From Planctomycetota bacterium (lineage in GTDB: Bacteria; Planctomycetota; Brocadiia; JAJRTI01), in contig JAJRTI010000221.1 of NCBI GenBank assembly GCA_024278415.1, positions 1 to 8,577 of the forward strand: a DNA stretch of 8,577 bases, in the 5' to 3' direction. A program made the position numbers and the translations under genes. This document shows positions 1-7,024 of this stretch, in pieces (the first letter of the stretch is position 1; the number at the start of each line of letters is the position of its first letter). A model generated the notes under the pieces. The model was given only the letters and a program-made list of their open reading frames with translations, was not told the origin of the DNA and ran no database searches.

Positions 1-1
1 C

Positions 2-1879
2 CAGCGCGTCATCACCGCACTGCCTGACGACACCGCGACGCGGGGCGACTGGCAGGGCCGCTACGGAACGTATGCCTACATCCTCTGCGGCCGATACAGC
101 CCTCGCTCCCTCACGGGCGGGCCGGGTTGGCCCATCCGCTACCGCACCTACACGGGCAACCCCGAGGATCCCGCTCGCGAGTGGGTGTCATCGCTCGACG
201 CAAGCCGGAACCGATCGGTTCCCTGGAACCCGTTGGAGCAGAACCGCAGCTTCAGCGTGTGGGACGACCATGGAGAGGTCTACCCCCGTGGCGCCGGACC
301 CAACCTCTACATCGATCTGACTGTGCCGCAGGGCGTGTTCGGCCTCAGCCTCTACTTCTTCGAGTCCGACTGGATCCAGTACCGAGCGCACACGATCACC
401 GTCCGCAGGAAACGGGGTGCGCTGCCTCTGGCGGAAGCGAAGGTGAGCGATTTCTTCGGCGGCATCTACAAGCGCTTCCTTGTGCGAGGGCCCGTCGATC
501 TCACGATCGAGATTGCGAGGGACGACAGCACTAACGCCACCTTGGGCGGGCTCTTCCTCGATCTCGCGCCCCGGCTGTTGCCCGCGCCAGCGATCCGTGA
601 GGAAGATCGAGCCGCAGGCGCCAAGCGTCCAACTCGTTCGCAAGCCAGTGATGGGCTCCGGAAAATCGAGCAGACGTACGCCAAGCTCTGTACCCGATCT
701 GCGAACACGCCCACTGGCGCCGGCGCGCTTGGCTCCACGAGAGAGGAGTGCTTGCTGCTTAGCCGGCGCATCGAGAAAAGCCTGGAGCGAAACCTGTCAA
801 GGCCAGAAAGGGCCAAGGCCTTGTGGATGCTGTGGCAATGCAGAGCCCACGCGTTCACACCCGACCGCGAGGCCCTCACCGCGCTGCGGCAGTACCTACG
901 GACGCTCGAGGGCCTGTGTCCACGGCCCGAGCGCCTCGCCAGCATGCGCAAGATGGGTGACGACCTGTTCGACTTGCGCGATCTCGACGCTTCCGAAGTC
1001 GTGCTGGACTCCTGGCTCGCCGCTCTCGCCACAGACCGCGCCAAGGCCGGTGGCACCCACGAGGCCGAGGTCGCGTCCGCTCTGAAGCGCGTGGCGCAAA
1101 AATACTCCACGCTCGAAGCGGACAATCGTTACGGCTTGCGCAAGTGGAGCGAGTATCTCGACTACGTGACTTCCCACGTGCCGAAGCCAGAGGCGATTGA
1201 CGAGCTTCGTGCGGCCGCGAAAGAGACGTACGAATTGGCCAGGGCGAGAGACGAGGCGTCCCGAAGTCTGGACCGGACGGGATACTTCCTGCCTATCACG
1301 GCCCTGAGAAAAATCCGCAAGCGCTACTCGCAGGCATCTCTCACAGAGGCCGACCAGAAGACGCTGGCGCGCTCGTGCAAAGCAAAGATGCTCTTCTCCT
1401 GGGGGCTCAAGGACTATGTGAGCGAGTACGACGTGTTGCTGCAACACTATCCCAAGGCATCTAACAGGCCGGCCGTCTACCTGGAGGCGATCAACGCACA
1501 TCTGCTCGCGGCTCAAGAGACCAATGACTACTCCCGGGCGACCAAGCTCACCCAAGCCCTGGCTAAGGAACACCCGAACAGCCCCGAAGTGGCGAAGGCC
1601 CGGCTGCGCATGGTCAGCGACCGTTACATCTACCGAGGCGAGTACGCGGAAGCTGACAAAGCGCTCAAGGCCATTGAGGCGGACCGCCCCGGTACGCAGC
1701 ACCACGCCCGAGTGGCGCGGCTTCGCCAGTTGGTCGATGCCCGGATCAAGAAAAAACTTCTGCCCATACCTGCTCTCCGATCCACTCCCAGACACAGGAC
1801 GCAGGCAAAGCACGGGCGTGCTGGCGGGAGCAAGCCCTCGGCAATTGAGAAGGAGTACGCGGCACTTTGCGAGCGGTAA
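2..1879 (+). CDS. Beta-sandwich plus TPR-like helical repeat protein, 5' partial
   Basis: The frame is open from the left edge (codon 2-4) to TAA at 1877-1879, so the true start is outside the window; 625 residues are visible. The GTG at 185 lies inside the conserved module and is not a credible start. Visible residues 1 to ~205 look like a beta-sandwich, carbohydrate-binding-like module: GDWQGRYGTYAYIL at 44-85, then WDDHGE, VPQGVFGLSLYFF, a YKRFLVRGP segment and GLFLDL. I associate this motif set with secreted proteins of planctomycete-like bacteria. From ~residue 222 (665) to ~1726 it is alpha-helical and TPR-like, with LWMLWQCR, ALRQYL, YGLRKW..YLD, LPITALRKIRKRY and a DYSRATKL helix pair. 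A basic linker (1748-1843) follows. The last 11 codons begin a second copy of the helical domain, which the TAA cuts. The role may be a scaffold or binding protein at the cell surface; no catalytic motif is seen. Confidence 0.85.
   Translation, partial: QRVITALPDDTATRGDWQGRYGTYAYILCGRYSPRSLTGGPGWPIRYRTYTGNPEDPAREWVSSLDASRNRSVPWNPLEQNRSFSVWDDHGEVYPRGAGPNLYIDLTVPQGVFGLSLYFFESDWIQYRAHTITVRRKRGALPLAEAKVSDFFGGIYKRFLVRGPVDLTIEIARDDSTNATLGGLFLDLAPRLLPAPAIREEDRAAGAKRPTRSQASDGLRKIEQTYAKLCTRSANTPTGAGALGSTREECLLLSRRIEKSLERNLSRPERAKALWMLWQCRAHAFTPDREALTALRQYLRTLEGLCPRPERLASMRKMGDDLFDLRDLDASEVVLDSWLAALATDRAKAGGTHEAEVASALKRVAQKYSTLEADNRYGLRKWSEYLDYVTSHVPKPEAIDELRAAAKETYELARARDEASRSLDRTGYFLPITALRKIRKRYSQASLTEADQKTLARSCKAKMLFSWGLKDYVSEYDVLLQHYPKASNRPAVYLEAINAHLLAAQETNDYSRATKLTQALAKEHPNSPEVAKARLRMVSDRYIYRGEYAEADKALKAIEADRPGTQHHARVARLRQLVDARIKKKLLPIPALRSTPRHRTQAKHGRAGGSKPSAIEKEYAALCER
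665..1726 (+). repeat. Helical domain, copy 1 of a tandem intragenic duplication
   Basis: This copy encodes about 354 residues, from IEQTYAKLC to VARLR. Its copy 2 partner lies at 1844-2890. Shared signatures in the same order are Y..LC.R, LW..WQCR, ALRQYL, VVLD, GLR.W..YLD, LPI.AL, SLT..DQ..LA, YP.A...PA.YL.AI.AHL..AQ.T.DY.RA and RY..RG. Divergence at the DNA level is large, so the duplication is old. Confidence 0.85.
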
Positions 1880-2890
1880 GCAAAGAAACCAGACGCGTTC
1901 TACGTGGCGTGCGTCAAAGCCGGGCACGTTGCCGCGCTGGATAAGAAAGCCGCCGCAGCCCTGGCGGGCGATCTGTCGCCCAGTGCGCGTGCTCGCGTGC
2001 TGTGGATCATTTGGCAGTGCCGCGAACAGACGGAACCGCGGCAAGGCGCCGCCCTGAATGCACTGCGCCAGTATCTTGCGGCAGTCAGGGATGCCTACAG
2101 ACCACACGAGCGCATGTTGCCCATGAGCCGTGTCTATCGAGCCCTGTACGTCGCGCGCGATCACGATGCTGCGGACGTTGTGCTCGATGCATGTATCGAG
2201 GCGGCGCAGAGCATTGGGCGGCCTGAAATGGCTCTGGCCATGCTCGAGAGAGCGGCCATTGGCTGCTTCCTCTCCGATGGCGACCGCCGGATCGGACTGC
2301 GCCGGTGGCGACAGTACCTCGACACGGTGATGTCGACGTGCGCCAAGGACAAGGCCATCCATACGATTCGACGATCCGCCCGCGCGGCCTTTGGCATGGC
2401 TCGAAGGCAGCATCGCCGCGGCAAACGCTACGACCGAGATGCGTATCGCCTGCCTATCTTGGCCCTGACAACCCTACGAGAGAATTTCGGCCAGACATCG
2501 CTCACTGTCCAGGACCAACAGATCCTCGCGAGCGCCTACAAGGCTTGGCGCGTCGATGCGGAGGGCGCGGAAGATTGCGTTCGGGAGTACGAGACCCTCC
2601 TGCGCACGTATCCCGAAGCCACACGAGAGCCAGCGGCCTACTTGGGCGCGATCGAAGCCCACCTGGTGCTGGCCCAGAAGACCGATGACTATGCCCGGGC
2701 CGCGGAACTCATCCGGACCTTGCACAAGCGTTTCCCAGACAGCGCGCAGTCCGTGCAGGCCGAACTCGAGATGATCCGATGCCGTTATGTCCTTCGCGGC
2801 CGGCACGCGCAAGCCAAGGCCGCGCTCGACGAGTTTGAAAAGCGCCATCCCAGCAAGCGCTGGGCCGCTAACGCGGCTCGGTTGCGCCGA
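1844..2890 (+). repeat. Helical domain, copy 2 of the tandem duplication, containing the TAA
   Basis: Copy 2 begins IEKEYAALCER, matching IEQTYAKLCTR of copy 1, and ends at NAARLRR. The TAA (1877-1879) sits where copy 1 has Ser (TCT, 698-700). The frame before and after the stop is unchanged, and the alignment resumes directly (AKKPDAFYVACVKAGH...). Copy 2 is a few residues shorter in the segment before the GLR.W motif. Confidence 0.8.
1877..1879 (+). other. In-frame TAA interrupting helical copy 2
   Basis: The codon context is GAG CGG TAA GCA AAG. The frame remains open for 369 codons after it. The aligned codon in copy 1 is Ser; an ancestral TCA would need a single change to give TAA. No recoding element (stable stem-loop or leaky UGA-C context) is evident. 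Confidence 0.8.
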
Positions 2891-2989
2891 AGCCCGGCCG
2901 CACCCAAGGGCGCGCTCAACACGTTGCCAACAGGAACTGACATCCAGACCCTGGGCCCCGGCCTGCGGCCATTGCCGCCCGGGCCCTAA
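1904..2989 (+). CDS. Second TPR-like repeat; probable cut-off C-terminal half of the preceding gene
   Basis: This frame is in phase with the preceding gene and separated from it only by TAA at 1877. The protein (361 residues from GTG 1904) is homologous to the helical domain upstream: LWIIWQCR, ALRQYL, DVVLD, IGLRRWRQYLD, LPILALTTLR, SLTVQDQQILA, EPAAYLGAIEAHLVLAQKTDDYARA. Homology also covers the 24 nt before the GTG and runs back through the stop to 1844. No Shine-Dalgarno precedes the GTG, and the first in-frame ATG lies well inside the domain near the ERMLPM segment. There is no signal peptide, although neighbours are exported. Independent translation is therefore doubtful. It is best read as the 3' half of a pseudogenised or sequencing-error-split gene; stop read-through is a remote alternative. 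The C-terminus is a Pro/Gly-rich tail (LGPGLRPLPPGP). It ends 25 nt before the next gene. Confidence 0.6.
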   Translation: MACVKAGHVAALDKKAAAALAGDLSPSARARVLWIIWQCREQTEPRQGAALNALRQYLAAVRDAYRPHERMLPMSRVYRALYVARDHDAADVVLDACIEAAQSIGRPEMALAMLERAAIGCFLSDGDRRIGLRRWRQYLDTVMSTCAKDKAIHTIRRSARAAFGMARRQHRRGKRYDRDAYRLPILALTTLRENFGQTSLTVQDQQILASAYKAWRVDAEGAEDCVREYETLLRTYPEATREPAAYLGAIEAHLVLAQKTDDYARAAELIRTLHKRFPDSAQSVQAELEMIRCRYVLRGRHAQAKAALDEFEKRHPSKRWAANAARLRRSPAAPKGALNTLPTGTDIQTLGPGLRPLPPGP

Positions 2990-3000
2990 CCTTCCAATGC

Positions 3001-3007
3001 AAAGGAG
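3001..3007 (+). promoter_or_regulatory. Shine-Dalgarno for the gene at 3015
   Basis: AAAGGAG lies 7 nt before ATG 3015. It fixes the start, although the same frame is open upstream to 2787 inside the preceding coding region. The start is also supported by the signal peptide that begins there. Confidence 0.8.
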
Positions 3008-3014
3008 CAGGAAG

Positions 3015-6000
3015 ATGGGAAAGCAGGAATTGCGTCGCGACTCGCACGTCAGGAACCTGCTGCCGTGCCTGATGCTGTCTTGCGCCTTGGCCGTTCTCAC
3101 AGCGGGCGGAACGACTCACGCCGCAGGCAAGAGGTGGGACAAGGGCACCGCCATTACCGGCGCCGGGGTCCAAGGCCTTCAGCATAACCAGACCGTTGTC
3201 GAAGGCCACACCTACGGAATCTACGCAGATGCAAGTGATAATGACCACTGGATCCAGAAAGATGAACAGGGGGTGACCATTGCGCAAGGCACCGAGTCCG
3301 ATGGTCTCGAATATGAGTGGTCTTGCAGCATAGGGCAGATCAGCGGCAGCGGACACTCCGTTACATGGCAGGCGCCGACGGCCCACGCGGGCTACGCGGT
3401 CATTCGCCTCGACGTGAATGACAAAGCTCAGATTCCGTCAGGCGACAGCGGGTCCCGAAATGACAGCGCCAAGTGGCATGCCATCCTTGTCTACATCGTT
3501 GCAGAGGGCGGCGGCGGCGGTGGTGGTGGCGGCGGCGGCGGCGGTGACGGCGGTGATGGCGCGGAGTGGGAGCCGGATTCGCCTCTGTATGTCTGGTGGG
3601 GGGCCGAGCCGGGCGTCTACCCCGAGGACGGCTTCCTCATTGCCACTGGGTACGAGTGGCTCCTCGGTGCGAACTATCGCGATACCGACGTCCGTCTGGT
3701 GGGCTACGGGGACTACTACGAAGACACGACTCGCGTCACAGTGAACGCAACCGCCGGGCAGTTCCCAGACGGGAACGAGTGGGTCAACTCGGTCTGGGTG
3801 GATGGGCAGGATCCGGGTATCTTCGCATGGATTGCGCCCGAAACGACCGGACCTGTAGAGTTCTCATGGCTGATCGACGACCCTGAGGGTCCGCATGTAC
3901 CCGCGGGCGATACCGGCACGCGAGACGACCCAGCCGTGGCCGCGACGACGACGGTCACGGTAGTCGACGTTCGTCTCGACGCTGATTTCAACGCGGATGG
4001 CGCCATTGGCCCAGACGAGACGGGCTGGAGTATGCTGATCGGTCTTAATGACGATGACAGCGACAGCGACGACCCCAACAGCCCGGGCCACGGCGTCGCT
4101 GACAAGGACAACGCCATCATCGATGGCCCCAACGACCTGGCGGACCTCCGCCTGATCCAAGTGACCGTCGATCCCGGCGGGGCCGTGTGCGAGGCTGTGC
4201 TTTCGTGCCGCGAGGAATCGGCCAACGACATCCGTGTCTTCGACGGAGGGGCTTGGGACCAGGCTCAGCCTGTGATCGGGCCTGCCGCTGGGCATGAGTA
4301 CGACCTGGGGCTGATTTGTGCAGACGTGACGACGTTCACGTTCCGAGTGGAGGCGCTCACGCCAGACAAGCTGACCATGCTCAAAGTCAGGCTCTATGAC
4401 CCGAACACGGGCTACCCGGTTCCAGGCGGCGACGACAGCATCGGCTTCCGGGTTCCGAAGGTGGACTTGGCCGCGGATATTGACGGCGATGGCGACGTAG
4501 ACAATGATGACAAGAAATGGGAAGATCAAGAGCCCGGCCTGATCGTTGGAGTCAACGACGACAACAGCGACAGCAACGACGCTCAGAGCCTGGGCAAGAA
4601 TGAGCCCGACGTGGACAACGCGATCGTCGACGGCGCCGATGACCTGAACGACATGCGGGAAATACAGGTAGTGCTGGATACAGGCGGGCTCAGGGGCAAG
4701 GCCATACTGTCCGTGCCATCGACCTATGACGATGACATTCGGATTTTCGACGATGCTCCTTGGGACCAGGCCCAGCCCATCATCGGACCGGTGGCCGGCA
4801 AGGCCCACACCATTACGGTCTCTGGCCGCGCCACGACGCTGACGCTCCACGCCGAGGCCATCCACGGCGCGAAGACCTTCACGCTGAAGCTGGAGTTCTA
4901 CGACACGCTCGATACGCTCATCGCCACGGACGAAATGCAGATCAGCACGCTGGGCGCGGCCGTGGGCGGGGGCTACTACATCGGCAGCTTCCATCCCTTC
5001 ACGGCCGTTCAGTGCGACGCCAAAGACCGTTCGAAGTACATGGGGCTTGTGAGACACATTGACGCGCAGCATCCGGCCCAAGGCCTGATCGATTTGCGCA
5101 ACAACGCCACTGAAAAACAGATTGACCTCCTGCTCGACTCCGAGGCCAACCCGTCGAGCCCCGAGCCGAGGCTGTTCTGCTTCGTGGAGGGGTTCAGCGC
5201 TCCGTGCATCTCGTTCGAGGCAGGCGTCAAACAGGACGACCTCTTCCTTTGGATGCTCGGGTGCTGGCAAGAGGCATGGATGGACGATTACGATTTCTAC
5301 GATCTATTGGGCTTCACGGAGGAGGAGATTCTCGACCTCATCGGCGAGTATCCGGACGCAGACGCGCTCTACGACGCGATCCGAGACTTCTACTGCCCTG
5401 CAGGCCTGCCGGCCGGCGATGAGAAGTACCTGTGGCTGACGCCGCCCATCACCGCGTGCGGCGTCTACGAACTGCGGCTGAGTTCATCGGCGACGGCTTT
5501 GGCCATCAAGAAGCTGACGATGACGGTGGCTGGCATCGATCTCAACTTGCTGTGGGAGACCAGCAACAAGGCCAATCAGATTTTCAACCCAACGCTGAAG
5601 GACGATGACTCAGACACCTACAAGGAATCCGATGCCCAGACGGGGGCGGCCTACTGCGCGTACCGCAACAAGCTCTACATCGTGGCCGATCAGCAAAACC
5701 GGTACTCCGTCTCCATGGACTTAGCTCTCCTGCCGGTCGACCAGCGTGACAGGTTCATATGCGCTGTGTACAAGGATGGACAGAAGGTGAACGGAAGCGA
5801 CACGGCGGTCCAGGCCGATGCCACACAGCCTGTGCAGATGCAGTTTACTGACCAGACTGCCACGGCTGCCGTCACCGATTTCGAAATCAGGGTCGGATAC
5901 GACCTCGACCAGGATGGCCAATTGGACTCAGGCGAAGCGACGAAGCTCTATGTCTACACCCACCCTGAGACCGGACAAGATCGCTACGCCATAATCAGAG

Positions 6001-7004
6001 GCATCAACGCGGCCCAGTACGCCGCGCATTACGACGTGATCGAAGACGGACTAACGGGCTACTACGGCGTGGATGCTGCCCCCCCAGATGGCGTGTTGAT
6101 ACACGCGAGATCCTTCCTCTACATCTTTGTCGAAGGAGGCGCATCTTCTCTAAGAGACCTTATGCAGCCCACCCGCATCACCCCCGATATTCAACTCAAT
6201 GCGTACATGCAGGCGTCTGCGACGACCAGTTGCTTCAGCGAGTGGCTGACGCACAATTCCGGGGCGGCGTTCAGCGATCAGGGAGCCGCCCTCATCAAGC
6301 GGTACGAGTGGAACTACGACAAGCAACTGGCCCAGTTCATAGCCGAGTGCGCCCCCTTCGAGCTTGAGAAGGGCCATGCGGGGGTCGACGGGGGCTACTA
6401 CGAGACGCAGACCACCACGGGAGAGAAACTCAGGCAGTATTACGAAGCCCACTTGAAAAGCGCGGCCGAGGCGGCCCTAGCGAACGAGCCTGATGGCGCC
6501 GAGGTGATTGTGCCTCAAGATGGCGGGTTCGTGTCCTTCCCCAACCAGAATTCCGATCTGTTCGTAAGCCTGAGCCCCTCGTGGGTTCCTCCGTCCACCG
6601 TTCTGGTGGGGGAGAAACGAGGGTACAAAACGTGGGCCATCATCTTTGAGACTCTGATTTTTGGCACAGACGCAGAGAAGCAGTATGATGCGTTCTCCAC
6701 GCTCGGTAGGGCGAGGGTGTTGAATCCAAGGTATCGATTCACCGTCAAGAAAGTCGGGCACTGGTTCGGTGACCCGACATACCAAGTGACAAAGGTTCAG
6801 TTCCGATGCACCATTGAGGATTTGTATGACTTCAACTACGAAGATGGCGGCCTGGCCGCCGATGGCGCGGCTCTACAGATCGGCTACGGCAAAGGCGCCA
6901 ACGGCCGGACCGCGGGCATGATCTATAGAAGCAAAATCGTGATCGATTACACTTATGCAGACCCCTTCAAGCAAACCGTGATTCCAGGCGCGCCACCTCC
7001 TTAA
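3015..7004 (+). CDS. Large secreted Ig-like / EF-hand repeat protein
   Basis: The product has 1329 residues. Residues 1-36 are a Sec signal peptide (basic n-region, hydrophobic core LLPCLMLSCALAVLTAG, cleavage near THA/AG). Residues ~40-160 and ~185-315 are Ig-like beta modules, each ending with P-[SA]-G-D-[ST]-G-[ST]-R and separated by 13 glycines (165-177). Residues 317-482 and 483-647 are two tandem repeats that each open with an EF-hand-type loop, DFNADGAIGPDE (324-335) and DIDGDGDVDNDD (488-499). Each then has an Asp-rich NDD.SDS stretch, a DNAI.DG..DL segment and a WDQAQP.IGP.AG block. A third loop, DLDQDGQLDSGE, is at 963-974. Residues ~1000-1329 are an unrecognised domain with EDLYDFNY (1268-1275) and a Gly-rich GAALQIGYGKG segment. 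No sortase motif, lipobox or C-terminal membrane helix is evident. It is probably a calcium-stabilised extracellular or surface protein; ligand or enzymatic role unknown. Confidence 0.88.
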   Translation: MGKQELRRDSHVRNLLPCLMLSCALAVLTAGGTTHAAGKRWDKGTAITGAGVQGLQHNQTVVEGHTYGIYADASDNDHWIQKDEQGVTIAQGTESDGLEYEWSCSIGQISGSGHSVTWQAPTAHAGYAVIRLDVNDKAQIPSGDSGSRNDSAKWHAILVYIVAEGGGGGGGGGGGGGDGGDGAEWEPDSPLYVWWGAEPGVYPEDGFLIATGYEWLLGANYRDTDVRLVGYGDYYEDTTRVTVNATAGQFPDGNEWVNSVWVDGQDPGIFAWIAPETTGPVEFSWLIDDPEGPHVPAGDTGTRDDPAVAATTTVTVVDVRLDADFNADGAIGPDETGWSMLIGLNDDDSDSDDPNSPGHGVADKDNAIIDGPNDLADLRLIQVTVDPGGAVCEAVLSCREESANDIRVFDGGAWDQAQPVIGPAAGHEYDLGLICADVTTFTFRVEALTPDKLTMLKVRLYDPNTGYPVPGGDDSIGFRVPKVDLAADIDGDGDVDNDDKKWEDQEPGLIVGVNDDNSDSNDAQSLGKNEPDVDNAIVDGADDLNDMREIQVVLDTGGLRGKAILSVPSTYDDDIRIFDDAPWDQAQPIIGPVAGKAHTITVSGRATTLTLHAEAIHGAKTFTLKLEFYDTLDTLIATDEMQISTLGAAVGGGYYIGSFHPFTAVQCDAKDRSKYMGLVRHIDAQHPAQGLIDLRNNATEKQIDLLLDSEANPSSPEPRLFCFVEGFSAPCISFEAGVKQDDLFLWMLGCWQEAWMDDYDFYDLLGFTEEEILDLIGEYPDADALYDAIRDFYCPAGLPAGDEKYLWLTPPITACGVYELRLSSSATALAIKKLTMTVAGIDLNLLWETSNKANQIFNPTLKDDDSDTYKESDAQTGAAYCAYRNKLYIVADQQNRYSVSMDLALLPVDQRDRFICAVYKDGQKVNGSDTAVQADATQPVQMQFTDQTATAAVTDFEIRVGYDLDQDGQLDSGEATKLYVYTHPETGQDRYAIIRGINAAQYAAHYDVIEDGLTGYYGVDAAPPDGVLIHARSFLYIFVEGGASSLRDLMQPTRITPDIQLNAYMQASATTSCFSEWLTHNSGAAFSDQGAALIKRYEWNYDKQLAQFIAECAPFELEKGHAGVDGGYYETQTTTGEKLRQYYEAHLKSAAEAALANEPDGAEVIVPQDGGFVSFPNQNSDLFVSLSPSWVPPSTVLVGEKRGYKTWAIIFETLIFGTDAEKQYDAFSTLGRARVLNPRYRFTVKKVGHWFGDPTYQVTKVQFRCTIEDLYDFNYEDGGLAADGAALQIGYGKGANGRTAGMIYRSKIVIDYTYADPFKQTVIPGAPPP
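3507..3545 (+). repeat. GGC/GGT trinucleotide tract encoding 13 glycines
   Basis: Thirteen consecutive Gly codons (GGC x4, GGT x3, GGC x5, GGT) are followed by an interrupted DGGDG stretch. The tract forms a flexible linker between the two Ig-like modules. Slippage would change linker length without shifting frame, because the unit is 3 nt. Confidence 0.9.
3963..4460 (+). repeat. Ca-binding-type module A (166 residues) in the large secreted protein
   Basis: The module opens VDVRLDADFNADGAIGPDE, a DxNxDGxIxxxE loop of EF-hand/dockerin type at 3984-4019. It continues with acidic NDDDSDSDD, DNAIIDGPNDLADLRLIQV and WDQAQPVIGPAAG. Module B follows with no gap. The nucleotide stretch encoding WDQAQP is nearly identical in the two copies. 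Confidence 0.8.
4461..4955 (+). repeat. Ca-binding-type module B, tandem copy of module A
   Basis: The module opens VDLAADIDGDGDVDNDD, a DxDxDGxVxxxD loop at 4476-4511. It continues with NDDNSDSND, DNAIVDGADDLNDMREIQV and WDQAQPIIGPVAG. EF-hand loops of A and B are 164 residues apart, which defines the repeat unit. Confidence 0.8.
5901..5936 (+). other. Third EF-hand-type loop (DLDQDGQLDSGE)
   Basis: This is a canonical DxDxDGxLxxxE calcium loop at residues 963-974, outside the A/B repeats and flanked by beta-rich sequence (FEIRVGY before, KLYVYT after). It resembles the linker loops of large secreted repeat proteins rather than a helix-loop-helix pair. Confidence 0.65.
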
Positions 7005-7010
7005 CCCCAT

Positions 7011-7016
7011 AGGGAG
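7011..7016 (+). promoter_or_regulatory. Shine-Dalgarno for the gene at 7025
   Basis: AGGGAG lies 8 nt before ATG 7025. It overlaps an in-frame GTG at 7016, which would therefore be a poor start; ATG 7025 is preferred. Confidence 0.7.
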
Positions 7017-7024
7017 TGCCCCCC

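Noticed and set aside
185..187. GTG 185 as the start of the first gene
   Set aside because: The frame is open to the left edge, and the conserved GDW.G.YG motif lies upstream of this codon in the same frame.
1748..1760. A6 run (AAGAAAAAAC) as a programmed frameshift site near the repeat linker
   Set aside because: The slippery heptamer is in the wrong phase for a -1 shift, and the frame does not need to change: the downstream repeat is in the same frame.
896..2413. Long minus-strand open frame opposite the helical-repeat genes
   Set aside because: It spans the TAA and both repeats on the opposite strand. The + strand proteins show conserved repeat homology, so this is a GC-bias shadow; its translation has no recognisable domain.
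2787..3014. Upstream extension of the large secreted gene to ATG 2787
   Set aside because: It would overlap the preceding coding region and bury the signal peptide. The Shine-Dalgarno at 3001-3007 and the signal peptide fix the start at 3015.
3072..3083. Lipobox around Cys23 of the large secreted protein
   Set aside because: The residues before Cys (M-L-S) do not fit the L-[AST]-[GA]-C pattern well, and the hydrophobic core continues past it to a good signal peptidase I site.
3864..5270. Minus-strand open frame of 468 residues inside the large secreted gene
   Set aside because: It is antisense to the EF-hand and tandem-module region, whose + frame is clearly real. It is rich in Val-Val/His runs typical of antisense Asp codons.
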